Below are positions 1-10,162 of a stretch of 64,000 nt of DNA, in pieces. Numbering within the stretch: position 1 is the stretch's first letter; the number at the start of each line of letters is the position of its first letter. Both the position numbers and the translations under genes were made by a program. Source of the stretch: Salvia splendens (lineage: Eukaryota; Streptophyta; Magnoliopsida; Lamiales; Lamiaceae); contig NC_056038.1 in NCBI RefSeq assembly GCF_004379255.2, positions 6,052,729 to 6,116,728 of the forward strand. Reading direction: 5' to 3'. The notes under the pieces are model-generated. The model was not told the DNA's origin, ran no database searches, and was given only the letters and a program-made list of their open reading frames with translations.

Positions 1-1292
1 TCATCGAGGATGAGTTTCCAACAGCAAGAAATACTGGAAGAGTGGTTGCACAAGGAGACAATGCAGGGACGAGAACAAGACCGGCAACAGCCATTTTTTC
101 CATAGGTTGATTGTGAGAATGGCTATGACCACCCTTTCCAGTAAGAAATAACACAATGTAACCACCACCAAGAAAAATCAGCAACAAAGATGCAAGTTTA
201 TGCACAGTTTCCTCTCCAGCTATAGTGTTTGTTATGGTGATTGCTGTTATGCCAAGCAGCGAAGTGGATAGAACATGCAATACTGCTCCAAAAGCAGCTG
301 CAAACAGACAAACAATTAGCGCTCAGCACCATTGCAGTGACAAGAAAGTGGCACATTGGTAGTAAAACGATTGCTAGAAAATGAACTTATACGTTATGAC
401 TTTGCAAGGACCTAAAGCACAAGGATAAAACAGAAGCCAGAAAAATACTAACAAATGGCAAATCTTAAGAATTCAAGTCAGTATGTAACCCCAAGTTTAC
501 AACACAACCATCTCATTTCTCAAAAAATGAGGTATTACAAAATTTCTCAAAAATTTGTGCACTTCCATCCTAATGAAAATCAATAAGGGTTCATCAATCC
601 TTGACTAGGGTGGATGCACCATACATCCAGATGTACCAAAGGTGTCCCTTAAATATAAGCTTATGTATATTGCTCAGGTGCTGATATTTTTCAGGAAAAT
701 TATTAAATACGAAAATTCAGTGGGAGTATAGATTAGGCCCAAGAGGCTGGCACAAGTCCTATATAAGGGTTAGAGACACGCACCTGTGTTTCAGGTGCAA
801 GGACTCAAATTCTTGCACCGGTTTTCAAGAAGCACAGACGATTCTTTTCTTCCAAAACACAATAAAAACAGATCAGACGCTACATTTTACAAACAATAAC
901 CACAAACAACACACTGCTCGGATTTGCCTAGCATACAGCACCAAAATGCTTCACACACTTCCACCATGTCATTTCTTAGCCATGTAAAGTTCGAAATCCC
1001 CAATTAGCTCAATTTTAAGGTAAATAGGGGTTCAGATGCAGCAATTATGAGATCAATTAAACAAATTAAACAAAACGATCTTACGCAAGGAAAATCAATC
1101 TAGATCCCGCAAAACCCTACTAAATCAGGAGCATCACTTACTGACGAGAAGAGTGCGAGAGAGAGTCCATTTCTGAGCGCGGCCGACAATGGAAAACGGG
1201 AGCCAATGTGTAGGGATGAAGGAGTGCAGCAGCGAGACGGTGGCTATGCCGCCGATCGTCGACAAGTCCTCCGCCGTAATTCCACCCTCCAT
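1..1292 (-). CDS. Conserved plant multi-pass membrane protein, 5' half only
   Basis: Two exons read on the minus strand. Exon 1 is 1142..1292, with ATG at 1290-1292 and protein start MEGGITAEDLSTIGGIATVS. Exon 2 is 1..297 and runs off the window. The intron (298..1141) has a GTAAGT donor and a TTTGCAG acceptor, and the codon ACT is split correctly across it. About 149 residues are visible. There are hydrophobic segments in exon 1 (around LLHSFIPTHW) and in exon 2 (VLHVLSTSLLGITAI and LLLIFLGGGYIVLFL), then a histidine-rich loop GGHSHSHNQP and a further hydrophobic stretch with SPCATTLPVF. The His-rich loop and topology recall small metal-transport-like membrane proteins, but I cannot name the family with certainty, and I infer no substrate. 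The reading frame and splice sites are clear; the function is unknown. Confidence 0.8.
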
Positions 1293-2109
1293 TTCCTATC
1301 GTCTTCAACCTTTACCCTGGATCGCCACTCTATAAAATACAAGTACGGTTGACAGAGCAGAGATCAGATTCAGGTACAAAGAAAATTGCGTTCCGGTGAT
1401 ATATGGAGTTAAATTTAAGCATAAATAATTAAATACATTACGTGTTTAATTTGCATAAATATAGTACTATCAATGAATATGACTCTAATTTTCTACCTAC
1501 ACCCAAAAAAAAGGATAAAGTTGTAAAACAGAGTGGACTATCTAAGATGGATATATTGTATTAATCTAATTTTAATGAATATAAAAAATGATATAATTAG
1601 TCTATTTTTTTGGACGAAAAGGAATAATAGAGTGAATTATAAAAATGATATTAAAAAATGGAGTTCCATCTTTTTGCTACATAATTATAAGAAAAATCAC
1701 ATTTAGGTACTGGACGACGGATAATCACATTTTAGTTATCATTTTATAGTACCATTTTGCCAAGGAGATCATTAAGAGCTTATCGGTCTTTATCAGGTCA
1801 GTTATGACATTTAATTTATAATTTTAATTAATTATTATAACTCACTTTTACTTACTAACTTTTTATTTAAAAATAAATTTTATTTAAACAATTGTTATAA
1901 CAAACTTTTTCGTTATTTATTTTAAACGCATTAACTAATTTCCACACTCAATTGAGGCTTAAATCAAAACCAATTAATTTCGTAATTAGTGTTACGATCT
2001 AATTAAATCGTAATTTAACGTGAGAAATAGTAAATGGAGTAATAAATAACTTTTGTTGCTTTGCTGAAGTCAAATCGACGTGCACAAGAAAATATAATCG
2101 CTTCACACA
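1293..2109. other. AT-rich intergenic DNA upstream of the membrane-protein gene
   Basis: No coding region is seen. The segment nearest 1300-1380 should hold the 5' UTR and promoter of the minus-strand membrane-protein gene. A short stretch near 1691-1720 (gaaaaatcacatttaggtac) resembles one at 12290-12318, probably shared repeat debris. Confidence 0.5.
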
Positions 2110-2112
2110 TTA

Positions 2113-3215
2113 GAGCATCCACAACGGTGGCGGAAGAGTCGGCGTCCGTCCGCGCCGCTGGCACGGTGGTGTCTCGCCGCTGCTGCGCTCGCGCCGCGCC
2201 AGCGAGCAGGACACGTGGCGTTGGGCGATTGGGCAACGGCATAGCCGTTGCCTTTAAATGTTTTTTTATTTAAAATCGGTTTTTAATTAAAAAACCGATA
2301 AAAATAAAAAAAATCACTTCCCAAAAAATATGTCCGTTTATTACCGTTTTTTACACATTTTTAAATTTTTTTCCCCCTAAAAAATACACACTTTCATCTA
2401 TAAATACCCCCACTTTCACACCCAAAAATTCACATCAAACTACACAATTCCCATCTTCATTCTCCAATATCCATTCTCATCTTCATTCTCTCATATCCAT
2501 TTTCATCTTCATTCTCTCATACCCTACAACATAACAATGTCCGGCCAAGGCGATGACCACCCTCCCCCTCTCATGGTTGGAACCCCGAATGGTTTGGTGG
2601 ACAACCGTTTCCTAGTCCGGAAACGGAATATTCGGCCCCTCCTCAAACCCAAGATTCGGCCGTTCCGGTTGGCTACCGGCCATACCCTATCGACGACCAA
2701 GGTGCCTCCCAAGGGCGATACGGGTGGACACCGGAGCCTAGGCCGACCGCCCCCTCCCAAACTCCGCCGGCTCCTACTCGTAGCGGTGTCCGGACACCGT
2801 ACACTCCGGCGGAGATGGATAAATTGTTCAAGACGTACTTCGAAATCTCCGAAGATGCGGCGGTTGGCACGAACCAATCCGACGATCACTTTTAATTTTT
2901 AATTATGTAATTTTTAATTTTTAGGAGTTTAATTATATAATTTTTAATTTTTAGTATTTTAATTATGTAATTTTTAATTTGTAGGATTTTAATTATGTTT
3001 TTTTATTTTATTTGTAATTTGTAATATTTATTGTGGTTTTTTAATGAATTTTAGTATTATGGAAATGTTTTTGTTTAATTGAATTTTAAATTAATTGTGC
3101 TCGTCCTTGCGGAAGAGTACAGCTGTTGGTGTTGTGCTCTTGCCAGAGAGCAGACATAAAAAGTGGGACCGGACCCACAACCGTGCCGCTGGCAAGAGCA
3201 CGGTTGTGGATGCTC
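2113..3215 (+). mobile_element. Non-autonomous PIF/Harbinger element
   Basis: The terminal inverted repeats read GAGCATCCACAAC on the left and the reverse complement GTTGTGGATGCTC on the right, each flanked by the trinucleotide TTA (2110..2112 and 3216..3218). A TTA/TAA target duplication is the signature of PIF/Harbinger. The 1.1-kb element keeps an internal TATA-like TATAAATA near 2398 and a CT-rich leader, followed by a truncated first ORF. No DDE transposase is present, so it would depend on a partner element. Confidence 0.85.
2537..2895 (+). pseudogene. Truncated Harbinger ORF1 (Myb-like accessory protein)
   Basis: An ATG at 2537 begins a frame starting MSGQGDDH. A second frame, open from 2557, continues with a proline-rich region and then the block YTPAEMDKLFKTYFEIS to a stop at 2893-2895. 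The two frames are offset, so one indel separates the start from the conserved part. In PIF/Pong elements ORF1 encodes a DNA-binding accessory protein that helps the transposase. Here the reading ends just after GTNQSDDHF, where family members usually go on, so the C-terminal half is missing. The family call rests on memory of similar plant ORF1 products. Confidence 0.55.
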
Positions 3216-3218
3216 TTA

Positions 3219-4000
3219 CAGATTCGTTTGATAAGAAATATGAGATATAAAAAAATATGTGAATTAAGATAAGTAATATGGACTTTGTGTCAACATATGG
3301 CCAAATTTTACATTGTTATTTGGTAGGTGAGATATTAATAAAACTTGTGTATTAGATAACACATGAAATAACATAATTGCCCTTCTTTAAAAATGTGCCG
3401 TAGGAGTTTGCCGAAAGAAACAAAGCAAACCTCAATTTGAATCCAAAATCATTTTAAGAGCAATTTGTTTGGAAAATCAAATATGCTCATATAACCACGG
3501 TATCATCACTACTTTCGAGAATCAAAGAAGCATTTGGACCATTTGAATGAAGAAAATCAAAGTGAAAAATTGGTATAGATCAAAATCATCACTGCCATAT
3601 CTTCCATTAACAAGAAATTGAAGAAGAAAAGTACTAATTGTCAGATGTCGAAGAGAAAAATCTATCAACATACAAGAACATCTTTGCCCAGATTTTTTCA
3701 TCATCAAGAAAAAGAAACAAAGAAACCCTCAATTCAGATTTTAGAACCATATTCGTCCAATCGTAGAATCCATGGGAGAAACCCATCCCACATTCGAACC
3801 AACATCGGAGTGAATCGCACCCCACAGTTGACGTGCCTCGAAGAATTTGCCAGCCACTGTAGAAACCCAAGCCATTAATCGACTTCGGCCAGCGATGTTC
3901 CAATGGCGTTGATGGACGCCACACCTCGGTATTTCTCTCCCTCTGTCTCTCTCTCGCTTGTTGATGATGGCATCGCCGGTGGGCGACGTCCGTCGGTTCT
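3219..4000. other. Left flank of the copia insertion
   Basis: No supported gene. It begins with GATTCGTTTGATAAG, which is nearly inverted at about 11972-11986 on the other side of the copia element, so this flank and its partner may be the two halves of an older TIR transposon. CT-rich sequence lies next to the insertion. Confidence 0.4.
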
Positions 4001-5071
4001 TGTAGAAATCATGGTATTAAATATGCCCGGTCAATGGATTTTGACCAAATAATAAATGTGACGAGACATTTAATTTTGTGAAATTAAATGACATAGCGTC
4101 GATCTACATTTTACGCAGATAAATGTAGTATATTCACTTTCTCAAATCCGATTTCCGGTGAGTGAGAAATAGTGGATTAAAGTTGGGCATGATTAGCTTT
4201 TAATTAAAGCTTGGAGTTGGAGCTTAGGGAATAATTAACTAGTGTTAATTATCCCACATTGGAGGATTAACACATCTTTTAATGTGTATAAATTAAGTGA
4301 CTTTATGTTACTTAATAATTATAGTGGACCAAGATGGATGAAAGAGCCCACACGCGCGCACACACGCGCGCCGCCGCCGCCGCCCGCCCGAGCCCGTGCT
4401 CGCGCTCGCGCTCGCGGGCCTCGGGCCCGATCTTGGGCTTGGACTTGGACTTGGACTTGGATCTTGGCAATTGGTCTTGGGGCTTGGCCCAAACTATTCT
4501 TTTTGGACCACCGCCGAGTCAGCAATCCAAGTGGCTTGACACGTCGTCAAGCGAGGCACAGTCACGGCTGCCACGTGAGAAATCCACACGCTCCACATGC
4601 GAAAGGCACACGCCTGCCACACGCTCGTAACCGACGTCGGTTACGAATCTGCCATGATGAGCCTTCATGGCTCGGTTGACCCTGCATGGTGGCTTGGCCT
4701 ATAAATAGGCTAGCCATACCACTGCATTAGGACACACAATTCCAAGCATTCTCTGCATCATAAGCTCTCTCCCTCTCTGCATTGTCTTTCTGTCGAAGCT
4801 CTGCCCTCTCCCTCATCCAGTTCGCCGGAGCTCTACTGATTGCGGTGCTGCATCAAAAGAGACGTAGTCGTTTTACCTTTGGGGACGAAACGCCAAACCG
4901 AAGAGCACTACCGGGGCGTATCTAGTCTTGCGGGAAGAGGCCTCCTCGACTCGGCTAAACATTCACGGTTTATTTGTTTCATTGTAATTCAGTTCAGTTT
5001 CGTTTCTTGTATTCCTTCTTTTGGGTTGTATTACGTCCGGCTTTTATCTCTTGTAATCAGTAGAACCAACA
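4001..5071 (+). repeat. 5' LTR of the copia element
   Basis: 1071 bp. U3 contains a CG/CA alternating tract and GC-rich hexamer repeats (about 4351-4466), a 22-bp palindrome centred on ACGT at 4625..4646, and a TATA box (tataaata, 4700..4707) that should start the genomic RNA some 25-35 bases downstream. CT-rich leader sequence follows. Confidence 0.93.
4700..4707 (+). promoter_or_regulatory. LTR TATA box
   Basis: TATAAATA in the context GGCCTATAAATAGGC. The same box occurs in the 3' LTR at 10974..10981, where it could drive read-out into flanking DNA. Confidence 0.75.
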
Positions 5072-5161
5072 ATCGCAAGACGAGATAACTTGCTTTTGAA
5101 GGGATTTTTTTACCTCTAAACTGAACTTAAAATTTCGAAACTTAATACACCTTTGCTGGAG

Positions 5162-6472
5162 ATGTCGACGGAATCCAACACTACCACTGCCGCCGCCACC
5201 GCCGCCATTCCTTCAACCATGGCGACCATTGGACCTGTCAACACGTCGTCGATTCCGACGATGATGCCCACTCCCGGGCGCTATCCTTCTTCCTCAACAA
5301 CCCCTTGGGAGTTCGTTAACCCCCTTGGGCTCACTGGTGGATCCACTTCGAGTGGGTCGGTTGGTTCCACTTTTAGTGGTTCCTTCGGGTCCTTTAATGG
5401 ATCGAGTGCTGGGGCCTTCGGGTCTCACACGGGTGTTGGGGCCTTCGGGTCTCACACGAATGCTAGGGCCTTCGGGTCTCATGCGGGTGCTAGTCCCTTC
5501 GGGGCTGGTACGACCATGGCGGGCTCTATGCCCAACATGAATGGTGGGGGCTCTATGCCCAACCATGTTGTTGGCTCCTTCGGGGGCAACGGAATTGGTT
5601 CATTCCAAGGACCAAGTGCGGCACCTGTGGCACCAAGAATGATGCCACCTGCCGAGAAGCCACCAAAGTTTGGAGGATCAGACTTCAAGCGGTGGTACCA
5701 GAAGATGTTGTTCTACTTGACAACATTGGGCGTCGCCAACTTCCTCACGGAGAACGAGCCGCCCGCGCCAAGCGACCAAGAGACTAGGCTCGAAGTCATG
5801 GCGGACTATGAAGCTTGGAGAAAAGGGGATTATCTATGTAAAAACTTTATTTTAAGTGCATTGGATGATAGCCTCTATAATGTATACTCCAATATAACCA
5901 CATCTAAACAAATGTGGGAAAGCCTAGAGAAGAAATATAGCATAGACAATGCTGCAGGGACTGAACAGGTTGTAGCATCCAAGTTTATGGACTACAAGAT
6001 GGTCGACTCTCGACCCATCATGGAGCAAGTCCAAGAGCTCCAAATGATCATCCACTCCTTAGTGGCTGAAGGGATGACATTACCCGATAAGTTCCTAAGG
6101 TGCACGATCATTGACAAGCTCCCTCCAAGTTGGAAGGACTTCAAGAGTTATCTCAAGCACAAGCGAAAGCAGATGACCCTTGAAGACTTGATCGTGAAGT
6201 TGCGCATCGAGGCCGACGTGCGCAAAAGTGATCAAAAGGCTAAGGGCTTCACCCCAAATGAGGCCAAAGCCAATCTGTTGGAGCGGGGCGGACCCTCCAA
6301 CAAACGCCCTCGCCCAAACCGTCCAAACGACAAAGGGAAGGGAAAGCAGCCTTCAAAGAAGTTTGAAGGCGACTGCTACAAGTGTGGCAAACCAGGCCAC
6401 TTTGCTAAAGACTGCCGCAGCCAGAAGAAGAAGCCGGCAGCCCACGTCGTTGAGAAGGAGTTCAAAGACTGA
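5162..6472 (+). CDS. gag: Copia gag (capsid/nucleocapsid) protein
   Basis: The first ATG of this frame is at 5162 (MSTESNTTT); upstream in-frame codons include no earlier ATG. The product is about 436 residues. The N-terminal 150 residues are rich in Ser, Gly and Thr, with repeats of AFGSH. They are followed by a UBN2/gag-type region containing FKRWYQKMLFYL and a C-terminal zinc knuckle CYKCGKPGHFAKDC (CX2CX4HX4C) starting near residue 405, which packages RNA. The frame ends at a TGA at 6470-6472 just before the protease. In many plant copia elements gag and pol are one frame, so this TGA is either an inactivating mutation or a translational control point. Confidence 0.9.
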   Translation: MSTESNTTTAAATAAIPSTMATIGPVNTSSIPTMMPTPGRYPSSSTTPWEFVNPLGLTGGSTSSGSVGSTFSGSFGSFNGSSAGAFGSHTGVGAFGSHTNARAFGSHAGASPFGAGTTMAGSMPNMNGGGSMPNHVVGSFGGNGIGSFQGPSAAPVAPRMMPPAEKPPKFGGSDFKRWYQKMLFYLTTLGVANFLTENEPPAPSDQETRLEVMADYEAWRKGDYLCKNFILSALDDSLYNVYSNITTSKQMWESLEKKYSIDNAAGTEQVVASKFMDYKMVDSRPIMEQVQELQMIIHSLVAEGMTLPDKFLRCTIIDKLPPSWKDFKSYLKHKRKQMTLEDLIVKLRIEADVRKSDQKAKGFTPNEAKANLLERGGPSNKRPRPNRPNDKGKGKQPSKKFEGDCYKCGKPGHFAKDCRSQKKKPAAHVVEKEFKD

Positions 6473-6781
6473 GATGAAAACGACCTCATTGCTGTGGTCA
6501 CCGAAGAGGTTAACCTTGTGGATAACAAGGGTGGCTGGTACATCGACACCGGCGCTACTGCTCATGTCTGCTCAGATAGGAGCAAGTTTGTCTCCTACAC
6601 TGCTGCTGAAGGGAGGAAGGTCAACATGGGGAATCAAGCATCGTCCGAAGTCCTCGGCGTTGGCAACGTGATTCTCATGATGACGTCTGGCGTCACAATC
6701 ACTTTGAAGGATGTGCTGCATGTCCCGGACATCCGCAAGAACCTAGTGTCAGGATCAATACTAGTTAATAAAGGGGTTTAA
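6473..6781 (+). pseudogene. Copia protease segment, between a stop and a frameshift
   Basis: This is the same frame as gag after the TGA. It carries the aspartic-protease motif [12 protein letters not shown] with DTG at about 6545. The frame ends at a TAA just after the run GGGG (6773..6776). The protease matures gag and pol by cutting the polyprotein. No ATG suits independent translation, so expression would need read-through of the TGA. Confidence 0.85.
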
Positions 6782-8460
6782 ACTTGTATTTGAGTCTGAT
6801 AGGTTTGTCTTGTATAAGTTTGGAAAATCCCTCGGAAAAGGTTATGTAACCGATGGGCTTTTCAAGCTTAGTGTAGCAACTCGCAGTGTTGCAAAGCCAT
6901 TGGCTAATAATAATAAAGCATCTACTTCCTCTTATTTGACCGAGTCTTCAAATTTGTGGCATTGTAGATTGGGACATGTAAATTCAAAATCCATTAAAAG
7001 ATTAGTAAATTTAGATTTACTAAAGCCTAATGAAGTGGATAATCAAGATAAATGTGAAATTTGTCTTGAAGCAAAAATGACTAAGTTGCCGTTTCATTCG
7101 GTTGAACGAAACACAAAACCCCTTGAATTAATTCACACGGACGTATGTGATTTAAAGATGGTGCAAACAAGAGGTGGTAAAAAGTACTTTATCACTTTCA
7201 TAGATGATTGCACAAGGTATTGCTACATTTATCTTTTAAGAAGTAAAGATGAAGCAATAGAAGCGTTCAAAAATTATAAGAACGAGGTTGAGAATCAACT
7301 TGGTTGTAAAATCAAAATGATTCGAAGCGATAGAGGAGGCGAATATGTAGCCCCGTTTGAGGAGTTATGCAACACAAGTGGTATAATTCATCAAACAACT
7401 GCTCCATATTCACCACAATCTAATGGTGTTGCAGAATGCAAAAATCGAACTCTAAAAGAGATGATGAATGCACTGCTTCTAACTTCAGGATTACCACATA
7501 ACATGTGGGGGGAAGCTGTTTTGACAGCCAACTATATCTTGAATAAGATCCATCTCAAAGGAAAAGATGTCACTCCTTATGAGTTGTGGAAGGGAAGGAA
7601 GCCATCCTACAAATACCTCAAAGTGTGGGGGTGTTTGGCAAAGGTGATGGTTCCTCCGCCCAAAGAAGTTACAATCGGACCTAAGACGGTTGATTGCATC
7701 TTCATTGGATATGCACTTAACAGTAGTGCATATCGATTTGTTGTTCACAAGTCTGAAATATCGACTATCACAGTAGGAACAACAATTGAGTCGAGGAATG
7801 CTGTATTTCTCGAAAATACATTTCCTTGCAAAGACAATGAAAAAGTCTCAACCAATTCTGAGACAAGAATTGAAGAAGCCACTAGTTCTAAACAAGTGGA
7901 AGAAGAAGCCACTAGTTCTAAATCAGCAGATGCGGAACCTGAATCGCGCAAGCGTGCAAGGCCCGATCCAAAAGATACAGTACTAAGACGTGGTAATAGA
8001 GTCAGAACACCAAAAACTTTTGGTCCTGACTACATTGCTTTCATGTTGGATGAAGAACCAACATCGATAAAAGTAGCCTTTGCTGGCCCAGACGGGCTGC
8101 ATTGGAGAGAAGCTGTTCAAAGTAAAATTGATTCAATTTTGCTAAACCACACATGGGTGTTGGTTGATTTGCCCGAAGGTGCTAAACCTTTAGGATGCAA
8201 ATGGATTCTTAAAAGAAAGTTTAAGGCCGATGGAACAGTTGATAAGTATAAAGCCCGACTAGTAGTAAAGGGTTTTAAACAAAAGGAAGGACATGACTTC
8301 TTCGATACCTATTCACCTGTAACAAGGATTACATCTATCCGGGTGCTTCTCGCTATTGCTGCATTGCACAATCTTGAGATTCATCAAATGGATGTAAAGA
8401 CCGCGTTTCTGAATGGTGAACTAGAAGATGAAATCTATATGGAACAACCCGAAGGGGTTT
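6780..8460 (+). pseudogene. Copia pol segment: pre-integrase, integrase, start of reverse transcriptase
   Basis: This frame is open from about 6780 and is one base offset from gag-protease. It shows a GAG-pre-integrase zinc-binding region (HCRLGH, then CEICLEAKM), a retroviral-type integrase core with acidic residues in [15 protein letters not shown] and GVAECKNR, a charged linker with the duplicated phrase EEATSSK, and the N-terminal part of the copia reverse transcriptase ([30 protein letters not shown]). The useful frame ends at a second GGGG run (8454..8457). Integrase inserts the cDNA into the genome. The frame offset disables the copy. Confidence 0.9.
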
Positions 8461-9597
8461 GTAGTACCTGGACAAGAGAAAAAGGTATGCAAGCTTGTAA
8501 AGTCCCTATATGGATTGAAACAAGCGCCATTGCAATGGCACTTGAAGTTTGATAATGTGATGTTATCAAATGGGTTTAAAATCAACGATTGCGACAAATG
8601 TGTCTACATCAAGAGCACTAATAACGGTCATGTTATAGTGTGTCTCTACGTTGATGATATGTTAATCTTGGGTAGCAACACTCAAGTAATTAACGATACA
8701 AAGGCCATGTTAAAGAGAAACTTTGACATGAAAGACATGGGTCTAGCCGATGTAATTCTTGGAATGAAGATTCTAAGAACGAATGATGGAATCATCTTAA
8801 CACAATCACATTATGTTGAGAAGATATTGAATAAATTCAAAGCCTATGATGGCGCGCCAGTTAAGACTCCAATTGAACTCGACGTTCACTTGAGCAAAAA
8901 CAAAGGCGAGCCCGTTGCACAAGAAGAGTATGCACGGGTCATCGGGTGCATTATGTACTTGACTAATTGCACTCGACCTGACATTGCTTGTGCCGTGAAC
9001 AAGTTGAGTCGTTACACGAGCAATCCAAGCAAAGAGCATTGGAGAGCTCTTGTAAGGGTTTTGAGATATTTAAAACATTCTCAAAATTATGGGCTACGCT
9101 TCTCGAGATACCCCCCGGTACTTGAAGGGTACTGTGATGCCAATTGGATATCCGATAATAGAGACTCACTTTCAACAAGTGGATATGTCTTTACTATTGG
9201 GGGTGGTGCTGTATCGTGGAAATCCACAAAACAGACCTGTATAGCCCGATCAACAATGGAATCGGAGTTCATTGCCTTGGATAAGGCTGGTGAGGAAGCC
9301 GAGTGGCTTAAGAACTTCCTTGAAGACATTCCATGTTGGTCTAAGCCAGTGTCACCAGTGCTGATCCACTGCGATAGCCAAGCAGCTATTGGAAGAGCAA
9401 ACAATGGCTTCTATAACGGTAAGTCTCGACATATACGTCGACGACATAACACCGTGAGACATTTGATCACAACAGGGGTGATTACAATTGACTATGTGAA
9501 GTCAATAGATAATCTAGCGGATCCGCTAACCAAAGGGTTAAACCGTGATCAAATGAATAAGTTGCTAGAGGGAATGGGTTTGAAATCCACAAACTAA
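8461..9597 (+). pseudogene. Copia pol segment: reverse transcriptase core and RNase H
   Basis: This is a third frame, open to TAA at 9595-9597. It carries the reverse-transcriptase motifs SLYGLKQAP and [11 protein letters not shown], with the YVDD catalytic site, then RNase H with CDANW, STMESEF and HCDSQAA. It ends in the usual copia tail [13 protein letters not shown] and LADPLTKG. It lies one base out of phase with the upstream pol segment. Apart from that break the domain sequence looks intact, with no internal stops, which agrees with the recent age suggested by the LTRs. Confidence 0.92.
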
Positions 9598-10162
9598 AGA
9601 ATTATCATAGTGGTAACCCAACCATGATGACTGGAGATCCCAAGAACTTGGTTCAAAGGGACAACTAAGCTATGAGAGTTCATGAGAAACACTCAACTAT
9701 ATCTATTCCCGAGAGAGCAATAGAGTGTTGAAGAGCTTGCCTAGTGGTAAAGGCTAAGTCTATGACTTTTAATGGTTCTTAAGGATCTCAAAGAGATGGA
9801 ATTCTCAAAGAGACCAAGTATGGCAAGGTACTTGACTAAGAATCACCTATGTAAGTGCGAAGTGTGGTCGCTTCATAAAAAAACGCACTTATGAATCCAA
9901 AGTGGTGTCCAAGACCGCAATGGACACAAAACGTGAGAACGGATGAGGTTGAGGTGTTTAAGCGTTAACACCATTGTCTCGGTGCACGCCGTGAGGGATT
10001 AGTTCAAAGCATCGCGCTACTAAGCCGCCTGTGTATCCGATGGTGTCGACTATGGAGGGTTCAAAGTCAACAACTACCTATCCTTATGCTTATATACCTC
10101 TCGAGGGTTGAGCTTGTGTCTGCATGTATATGCATTCGGCTATTTCCACTCATGTGGGGGAT
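9598..10162 (+). other. Copia 3' untranslated internal region with polypurine tract
   Basis: 565 bp with no coding frame between the pol stop and the 3' LTR. It ends in GTGGGGGAT (10154..10162) directly before the LTR TGTA. That is the expected position and composition of the polypurine tract that primes plus-strand DNA synthesis. Confidence 0.75.

Noticed and set aside
4242..4679. Arg/Ala and Trp/Thr repeat-rich frames in the 5' LTR
   Set aside because: Same explanation as in the 3' LTR.
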